Below are positions 56,530 to 64,000 of a stretch of 64,000 nucleotides of DNA, one piece after another. This DNA is from Talinum fruticosum (lineage: Eukaryota > Streptophyta > Magnoliopsida > Caryophyllales > Talinaceae): NCBI GenBank assembly GCA_021018815.1, contig JAITYX010000079.1, positions 744,001-808,000 on the forward strand, given 5' to 3'. Made by a program: the position numbers and the translations under genes. Below the pieces are notes generated by a model. It searched no databases. It saw only the letters and a list, made by a program, of their open reading frames with translations, and was not told the DNA's origin. The first letter of the stretch is position 1. Each line of letters starts with the position of its first letter.

Positions 56530-59500
56530 TTACAGCCAGTTCGCTTCCGCGGTCTGCAGTTCTGCTTCACAATTCCATCGATTTTTAGGGTTCCTTTCGT
56601 CAGAGTCGCGCAAGGATTTCCAAATTAATTCATCAATGCCATGTCTCTCTCTCTCAACTCGATGCTTGAGATCAGCGCTGGAATTCAGGTTGTTTATGCG
56701 TATGTAACATTTCTATTCTTCTATTGTTATCTTGAGGTTTCAATTTCATGGATTACTTTTGCCGTCTACGACATCAATGGCTTTATTGTGGTCTCTGGCT
56801 TATTGGCCTTCGATTTCTAGGGTTAGGGTTTCGAAGCCCATTATGTCGTTTGTTAGGGTTTTAATCTTGATTTTGATATTGTGCTCGATCACTAGCGCTC
56901 GATCTCTCTGGGATATAGTTGTAATCAGTTCAATTCTTTACGAAAGGTTCATGAATCATGATGGTGCTGTGGGTTCTTTAGTTGTTGGGGAATGGCTAGC
57001 TTTGTTCTGATTTGGTGGATGCCGCAATAAGATTATGTGGATTTGAAAAATGTAGAGTTTATCTAGCATTCTGGAGTTGCGATGTCCATTCTTTGTCTTC
57101 TGCCCTGTTCACAGACAGAGAGAAAGAGAAGTGATTAGTGAGAATCATTTTCTTCTGGCCTGTTCACAGAGCGAGAGAGAGAGAGAGGTTAAATCAAATG
57201 AGGGAGGTTAAAAATCAAACCCTTAAAGGTGTCCTTCTCTGTTCTATGTTTATGAGAGTGCTCCGAAATTGATCCTTGAGAAGTGTAAGGGGATGATGAA
57301 AAAGTGTTTTTTGACTTATAGAAATTCATTGTCTAACATAATTGTCTCTTTCTTTTAGGTTATTCTTGGTATGTAATGCAGAAGACCTGCAAATTCTGCC
57401 TTGCTCTTGTAATGACATTATAATCTCGTGTGCATCTACCTATTGTGAGTATCTATCTGCACAGTTCTTATCCTTCTTCCTCTCCTATCCCCTTGTGTAT
57501 CCACATCTATGTTCCGTTAATTACATATCTTGTTGATTATGGTTTCTGATTACACTGATGCAGCGAGGTTCACCAAGAGAGGCAGGATATTTGCCAGGCA
57601 CGAAGCAGATTTGTTTAGCTACAGATTTCAAGGAGCCGCTAAAACTCTTCATTGGGATTTATCAAGAAGACGGCTATGAGTGGTCGGTAAGGACTAAGTA
57701 ATTTGGTTTGCGGCCTCAAATGATTTATTCAGAGTTGTATCTTCACTTTATCCTAAACCTGTGCATATTCTATGAACAGTTTTGCAGATGCCATCTCCGA
57801 TTGTACATCCTTCCATAAGATTCAGTTTCACCAGAAAAGATAGCGGAGACCCTGCTTTCTAGCACATCCTCATATAATCCTCTGTATCGGGCACGGTTGG
57901 AATTTGACTGGATTAGACACGTATTTACCAAAGCTCAATAGGCTTTTGATGCTTACAACTAAAAGAAAGGGAAGAAACAGTTTGAGTTGGCACTAAAATA
58001 TTCATCTCTATTGCAGGTTTAGTGTGCTTGTATCAGCCAGTATTGCAAATTGAAGGATAGAGATTCAGATGTTTATATTGAACTTGATGTTAGATCAGAG
58101 CAGGTTGGCTTGTTCAGATACTATCATCACTTTGTTGTTTGAGGTTACATTCTCACTCTAATTTCATTTTCCATTGTTCCTAAGGTGTATTGAGATAGTT
58201 TTCTTTGTTTTTTAAAAATAAATACAGGTGGACAGACGTCAATATTGCACTTAGAAGGCTTCTTTTGAAGAGTCGAGCACAATAATCTTTTGTGATCAGT
58301 TGGTAGAGTTTTACGATCTCATGAATCTTGGCAGTTGTGGTTAATTACTGCTTGAAGCTGCAGAGCACTCCTTTTTTTCCCTCAATCCCTCCTTGGTATG
58401 TACACTCCGAGTCTTGGCGGCTCAATATATACATGTTGAAAGATTGAGTCATGATTATTGCTCTGAAATTTCTCTTTCTTCCAAGAACAGGTTGCAGCAA
58501 GCCTTATGTCATCAGGATGTATCAACAAAGTGGAGATACAAGTAACAAACTGTAAATCTATTGAAGTCTTCTCCATGCAACATAGTTAACTTCTCTCCAC
58601 ATGTTTTTAGTAGATGGATACTTCCTTCATGTATACCTCAAGGCACCAAAGTTCTCAAGAATGCAGCACTTAGAACCCCATTTCATAACGTAAGCAACTT
58701 CATCAAACATCAGGAATCTCTCTTGTGATGATATTGACAAAGTGCTTTTATTATGAACATAACCTTTGTCTGTTGTTCTTGCTTGAAAACAGAGATTGAT
58801 GATCCAGCATTTCAAATTTCGAAGCTATCCGGTTTCCTACATAATATGAAGCCTGCAATATATATGGTGAATGATCATGACTCCTCTCCCTTTGTGATAA
58901 TATTCCTTCAATTCGTATGATATCTTTATAAAATTGTTTTGAGATTCGTTCCTGTGTTGATATGCAAGAATAGGGAGGAGAATTTCATGAGAGATTACCT
59001 GTGGAGTACAAAGTCAGAGAATCTTCAGAATGTGCCATTTCCTTAAGATCGCGTGAAAATGCAAACATATATCTGAGATGGGAAAGAACCGGTAAACAAA
59101 TCTATACTCCCCTTGCAGGAGGTTAGATATTTCTGCTTATTAGTCCTTAAAAAGTCTAGGGATTACAGATGAGAAAGTGGATGTGAGAATAGAGTCCAGC
59201 AGTCATTCTTCCGTATCTGATTTTTGGTGGTACGCTCCACCCATAGTCACCGGGTATGGTGTCAATTGTTTTATTTATCAACTTCAGTGATACGGGCGTT
59301 CTTTCAATCTTTCATTCATGTCATTCTCTTTAATTTCTGCTTGTCCCATTCAATTTCTCTTGTCTTGCAATCATAAACTGTTATTAGAACTGCTTTTGGA
59401 ATTTCTTAATCTATACATGTGGAACACTGCTTGGATGAGATCCTCTTGCGCAATCTTATTAAAGCTGTGTTAGTAATAGTTAACAAATTACAACTTAGAA

Positions 59501-60030
59501 AATAGCTGACAGATGCTAGCGAAATAATGATATATGTTGATGCTGGAAAATGGGGATGACAATGAAGTGGCCTGCCATAATATTTGTGAAATTGTTCTGT
59601 TTGACTCATTTGTGAATCTTAAGTGACTCTGCTTTCCTATAAACCTACAATTCTGCCAGATCCTTGCTCTGGTTGGGCTATGATGTGCATACTTTTGCTT
59701 AATTCCCTGAAGTTGAGCTATTATGCAGGAGGAATATAAAGCTGCTCGTGACGGACTACTGGAGGAAGTAGCTACAGATATGAAGGAGCCCCTGACCCTT
59801 CATTAGGAATCAAGCAAAGACTTGAATGGTGGGCAAGGACAAAGTAACTAGGTTAGTGACCTCAAATGATTCCTTCTGAGTGATATTCTCATTTTTATCC
59901 TCTAAACCTGTGCATATTCTATGAACATTTTTGCAGCTGCCACCTCCAACTGTTCTTCCGTAAGATTCTGTTCATGGAAAAGACAGCAAGGTCAGCCCAG
60001 TTTTCTAGCACTTCCTCATTTAGTCATATG
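56530..60030 (+). pseudogene. Unrecognised gene-family copy F10, most continuous
   Basis: Leader exon (to 56688), then block I (57240-57355), J (57359-57450, frame LFLVCNAEDLQILPCSC), K (57564-57686) and L (57788-57890, SPEKIAETLLSSTSS frame). N is at 58020-58145, O at 58255-58370 and A at 58490-58545. B (58795-58865), C (58965-59150), D, E and F follow (about 59722-59800, EEYKAARDGLLEEVATDM), then a second L-like block (59855-60030). Block H is deleted. J (one base over) joins K in the frame SRFTKRGRIFARHEADLF ending at TGA 57677-57679. Many block borders are GT/AG. Whether this is one working gene, a gene ending at K followed by a second, or all relic cannot be decided here. Family unknown. 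Confidence 0.5.
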
Positions 60031-60315
60031 ATCATGAAAGAAAAACGACTGGCACATGTTCTTTTGAAAAGTAATGATGAACATGAAAGACAACGACTTC
60101 AAAAGGTATCTTTAATTTGTAAGCAGCAATTTGACTTTATGAAAGTAGTTTGAAAATGTGCAATAATACATCCCAAATGGAGCATGGATGGATCATGGAT
60201 GGTAGGATCAAACCAAGCTGCTACTGTCTTCCAAATTAATCATAATACTTGTCCTATGCTCTGGTTTTTTCAGGAAAAGGATTCTATCACGTTTTTCAAC
60301 ATCCAAGGGCTATGA
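59973..60315 (+). CDS. Hypothetical C-terminal exons after second L block
   Basis: From ATG at 59973 the frame reads MEKTARSAQFSSTSSFSH and later KEKRLAHVLLKSNDEHERQR up to 60105, followed by GTATCT. An acceptor TTTTTTCAG at 60273 continues in phase as EKDSITFFNIQGL and stops at TGA 60313-60315. The FSSTSS stretch matches the frame of other L blocks. An alternative phase of exon 60274-60376 (FYHVFQHPRAMKPAK..LVNHC) joins exon 61155 onward (DDHIRALGLIKGFCGVMTL) and ends at TAA 61213-61215. Both are open, so the true phase is unresolved. Short, charged, no domain. Confidence 0.3.
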
Positions 60316-60376
60316 AGCCTGCCAAGGCAACGAGCATGAAGTTACAGGACATTCAGATGCTGGTCAATCACTGCAG

Positions 60377-61680
60377 GTTAGATTTAACATTTTGCTATCA
60401 TCAGCCTTGATAGATTTGTTGTTGTGCTCTTGTGGAACTTAAATCATTTTGTTTAGGTGAGGGGTGGAATGGGAAGGTCTTCTAAACTTAAATCATTTTG
60501 TTGATATAAAACTGGCAATTTCAATGGTTGAATTTCTTATTTTGAATTTATTGTTTGTAGTTGGGAGCATAACATAATTTTTTGCAGTTTTGCTTGGGGG
60601 CACTGGTGATGTTTTTGGTGGAGATACTTAACTGTTGTTTTTTGGCTTAAAACCATTGATTTTAAATATAGTTATGCTTCTTACTTCTTACTATATATGG
60701 TAGCTATATGTTATTGTAATTTTCTGACTCTTAACACTTTAAAACATGCAACGCTTTCTTAGTTGACATTTCTGGTAGGTTAACTCTGAGGCGCTTTTGA
60801 TATTTGGGTTTCTTTTATATTCTGCGTTTGATATTTTATCTCACTCACCCGGATTTTATATGTTCCCCTTTCAAGTTAAAATATTTCTGCTGAGTCTTGC
60901 GTATGCTTTCTTGGGTCACTCACTTCTCTAACTTTCCCGTGGTTCATGCTCAAGAACTTTTCTAATGTACATATTAGTCAAGATTCATTTCCAAGCTTCT
61001 CAAGTCTGTTTGTTTGGTTATGTTGATTAAAAAATTACGGATTTTGTTGGGTTATTGTTATTGTAAGCCTATGAATGCGGTGAAAATGTGACATGAATGT
61101 TGATATTATAGTTATGTGTCCCCCCTTTTTTTTTTTTTTTCTTCTTGTATGCAGAGACGATCACATAAGGGCTCTGGGATTGATTAAAGGTTTTTGCGGG
61201 GTAATGACACTGTAATTTGGTGATCCCATTCGAAGGAAGGGAATGCTCATGGCAGAATTATAACAGGTATGATGTACTATAATATGCATGCTTTATATTG
61301 TTTTTTGTATCTTCCTAACAGATTGCTATTGTCAAATTTTTTTCCATGTTAAGCCAAATTACTCTGAGTTTGCCTTGTCATTGGTTCGTGATGGCAGAGT
61401 GACTTCGATCGGCTACATTAATTGTTGGCCATGGATGGGCATTATAATGATGATGATTAAATAGATAACAGAATAAGATTATAGGACCTGGAAGTTTGTT
61501 ATGAAATTGTTATATCAACGGTTTGTTGGGATGATTATTTCGTGTCCTGTTCCTTAATTTGATCTTCAATGCATCTAATTTCAGATTGCATTATCTTTAG
61601 CATTCGTCTTGCCTTTTCATGCAGATCTGGGCAGAAAATGAACAGATCTGGAGGTTCTTTACACTCACATGTCAGGTAAC
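60377..61680 (+). other. Intron and 3' exons of F family, partly supported
   Basis: 60377 (GTTAGA) to 61154 (TATGCAG) is a plausible 778-bp intron. At 61626-61676 GGCAGAAAATGAACAGATCTGG..CACATGTCAG|GTAACG looks like an exon end, with faint similarity to block H. No complete gene. Confidence 0.35.
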
Positions 61681-64000
61681 GTTATATAAATTACTTACGT
61701 CATACTCGAAATAATTTCAAGGCATGTCTGCTTTTTAATTATTTGCTGATATCTAGAGAGGTGCGGAGTTTTTATCCTCTAAATTTGACCATATTGGAGG
61801 ATTTTGGTTAAGAGAATAGTTGGGTATTCTGTATTGATTTATGTTTTTTTATTATTATCTTGTTTCCTTGTCAGTTCCATGGCTTTGCTTCCATGCTCTT
61901 ATGGATTTATGATTTCTCTTTCCAGTACTTGTTAAGTTTGTCAAGTCGTTATTCCTCTCAAGTTCTGCGATTCATATTGCTTGCTCACTGCAAACATAGC
62001 TTGTTGAATAATTACCACCAAAGGTTAGCTCGATTAGAAATGTATTGATGGTAATTTTAAACCAATTAGACCTAGAAGATATGGTATCTGCTTAGTTGTA
62101 CAAAATACATTGTATTCAAAAATAGCCACATGTAGAAGAATGTAACCGAAAAATCATATTTTTCGAAACGGAAATGGTGGAACACATTGCTTAGCAAGGT
62201 GGTGACACTTGACAGAAGTTTTTGTGCTAATTTTGCTCATTGTACTGTGTACATTTTCCTTGCTTGCATGGATGCTTCAGCAATGTTAATTTTTGGACTT
62301 TAGTTGCCTCTTCAAAGAAAATTGCTGCTTGCCTCAAACCCCCCACCCCCCGAAAGGGATAGTAAAGAAGGGAAAACCTCTGCCAGAACTTCGTCTACAA
62401 AATCAGATTATGAATGCCCATTGTTTTGGGGTTGGGGGTGTTGGCATTGCTATAGACATTAAGGAAGACAAGAAGCAGCGCGAGTGACCATTTCACTTGT
62501 GAACCATACAGATTTATTATTCTTGTACTTACTCCCAATTATTTAATTAAATACAAGACCGCTACCTGGCCGCTGACATCTGAGGCAAAGTCTGACAAAA
62601 AGTTAGATGAGTTCTATTTTGCCATGATATTGTATGACCTGAGTTTATTGTTTTTATTTATGTGTTCTAATTACTTCTGATCATCATTATTTTACAGCTC
62701 CCAGATGCTTGGATGTGATGCTTCAATGTCAAGTTTATGATGCATTCATGGTGGCGAAACATATAGCTGGAGACATATATGGACCTATGTTTAGATAGAA
62801 AGAATTCACCCCTAAAACGAAAGTAAGTGAACTATAATTTGGCACCCGATCAATGTTATTTTTACATCATGCGTTTGGTGAAATTGTAAGTGGGGCTAGG
62901 TAAGATATCTTCTATTTCATTGCACAATTAATGCCAATGGAATCAAAAGATCCGACTGAAACAACCATAATTCCTGTTATACAATTTCAGGTGTAAGGTT
63001 GCATCTGTTCCGAAACCACCCTGGGCATATGCACACATAGCCTCCAGAGTAATTTAATGTTTTGGACACCGTTGATTCAAATTCCCATCTTATTGGGTTC
63101 CTCTCTTTTCTATGGAGACCATTGATGAAACTGGACATCATCATTCTTTTTTTTTTTTCTGTTACTCCTATTTGATGTTGAAGACTGTTAGGTAATCTTC
63201 TAGGATCATATAATCATTTAGCTTTGAGAGGGTAGGTTATGTTTTAAATATTAATAGGCTATGCTAAGATTCATCTAAAATAAATATTTTTGGTATATTC
63301 TTACATCACAATTTTCTTTATTTACAAAATATGAAGCTTAAAATGGAAATAAGTTTTAAATCACTTCAACTGATATATTTCAAGTGTCAAAACAAATATG
63401 AAATTTAAAATAGAAATATGTGTTAAATCACTTAACATTAGATATGTTTAAGTGAAAAAGTATATGACCCCAACTTTAAGGGATAGCATTCTCTTTAAAA
63501 AGTGAGAAAAACTTTTGCATGATTATACAATTTCCTTAAAAATTAAGAAGTAGAAATTCATAAATACTTTCAAACAATATTATAAAACATTAAGATTGCA
63601 TTATGATTGGACATGTGCATCGTCTGATCACATGTTGTCATTCGACTATATATGATAATTGTTTTACCATACATAAACATGATTCTCAACATATGAACTT
63701 GTCAGTCAATGTACTCATTGAACCATTAAACCTCATCGAGACCATGAAGTTTTAATTCATTATTGATTATGATTTTATTTGATTTTCTACTTAGCATATT
63801 AAGCCTCAACCTTCGCCATAACTTCCGGATGAGTGAGTGATCACTTCCAATGTTTCCTTCTCGTGAATCTTTGAAATTGTCCAGCATGTCTACCTGAATG
63901 GAGTTTAAAAACAACCTTAGTTATGCACATTCATAGTTTTTGAATAGGAGGGAGGGACCAAAATTAAACCACACATGCTTACTCATTAGATCTCTGGGAG
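61681..64000. other. Right flank, AT-rich
   Basis: An open stretch at 62325-62487 (GIVKKGKPLPELRLQNQIM..GVGIAIDIKEDKKQRE, TGA) looks exon-like but no neighbours were linked. Short duplication TATGAA.(C/T)TTAAAATGGAAATAAGTTTTAAATCACTT at 63330 and 63398. Otherwise no feature. Confidence 0.35.

Noticed and set aside
57564..57862. Blocks K and L read as a 65-residue C-terminus in a second frame (both exons phase 0)
   Set aside because: Attractive in this copy alone, but the frame has TAG at 45187 and TAA in the 48.6 kb copy, and the L acceptor is lost in both. The other K frame is open in all three.
1..64000. tRNA genes, CRISPR arrays, organellar inserts
   Set aside because: No T-loop GGTTCGAATCC with cloverleaf context, no regularly spaced short repeats, and no recognisable plastid or mitochondrial genes were found by eye.

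Overview
This is nuclear DNA from a flowering plant, most likely a eudicot. It is AT-rich and full of GT-AG introns and short decayed open frames. It carries plant-type snRNA promoters (the RTCCCACATCG upstream element, USE), a plant nucleobase-ascorbate transporter fragment, and typical plant transposon debris: a solo LTR, a MULE-type foldback element, hAT-like MITEs, a CACTA end and a copia remnant. No bacterial, viral or organellar gene organisation was seen, and no long intact protein gene is present.

Region 1 (about 0-20.3 kb) is a mixed spliceosomal snRNA locus. U1, U2 and U6 genes and pseudogenes are interleaved within a few hundred bases of each other. The best copies are U2 at 2274-2470, U1 at 3563-3723 (minus), U6 at 4822-4923 and U1 at 9308-9469 (minus). 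A U6 copy with a 6-base internal deletion lies at 1349, a 5'-half U2 at 19401, and U2 3' ends without 5' halves at 4026 and 9775. Broken U6 and U1 pieces lie at about 0.69, 3.2, 4.5, 9.0, 10.2, 17.7, 17.8 and 20.3 kb. A direct duplication of about 2.06 kb (2676-4750 and 8432-10494) copied one U1 with its flanks. USE and TATA spacing differs between the Pol II-type (U1, U2) and Pol III-type (U6) copies as known for plants. A minus-strand partial pseudogene of a nucleobase-ascorbate transporter (7019-8119) lies between the two arms.

Region 2 (about 5.3-6.5, 11.6-16.9, 24.7-30.1 and 43.6-61.3 kb) is a mosaic of repeated exon-sized blocks from one or a few multi-exon genes that I do not recognise. 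The same blocks recur in the same order in several places with splice-site-like borders, but copies are broken by stops, lost splice sites and internal deletions. Block K keeps one frame and one stop codon in three copies. The 56.4-60.3 kb copy is the most continuous.

Region 3 is a set of promoter-like segments near 20.87, 32.09, 35.11, 43.76 and 56.50 kb. Each has a TATA box, and four of the five have CAGCTG palindromes upstream. ACGCGT palindromes are seen at 20.8, 31.9, 43.7 and 56.4 kb. CAGCTG spacings are close to one, two and three helical turns. The 35.1, 43.8 and 56.5 kb copies also share a 5' leader. A 2.1 kb solo LTR with a CGCTT target duplication split the 20.9 kb leader.

The remaining sequence (41-43, 49.7-56 and 61.7-64 kb) is mostly AT-rich intergenic DNA with MITEs, tandem repeats and microsatellites.
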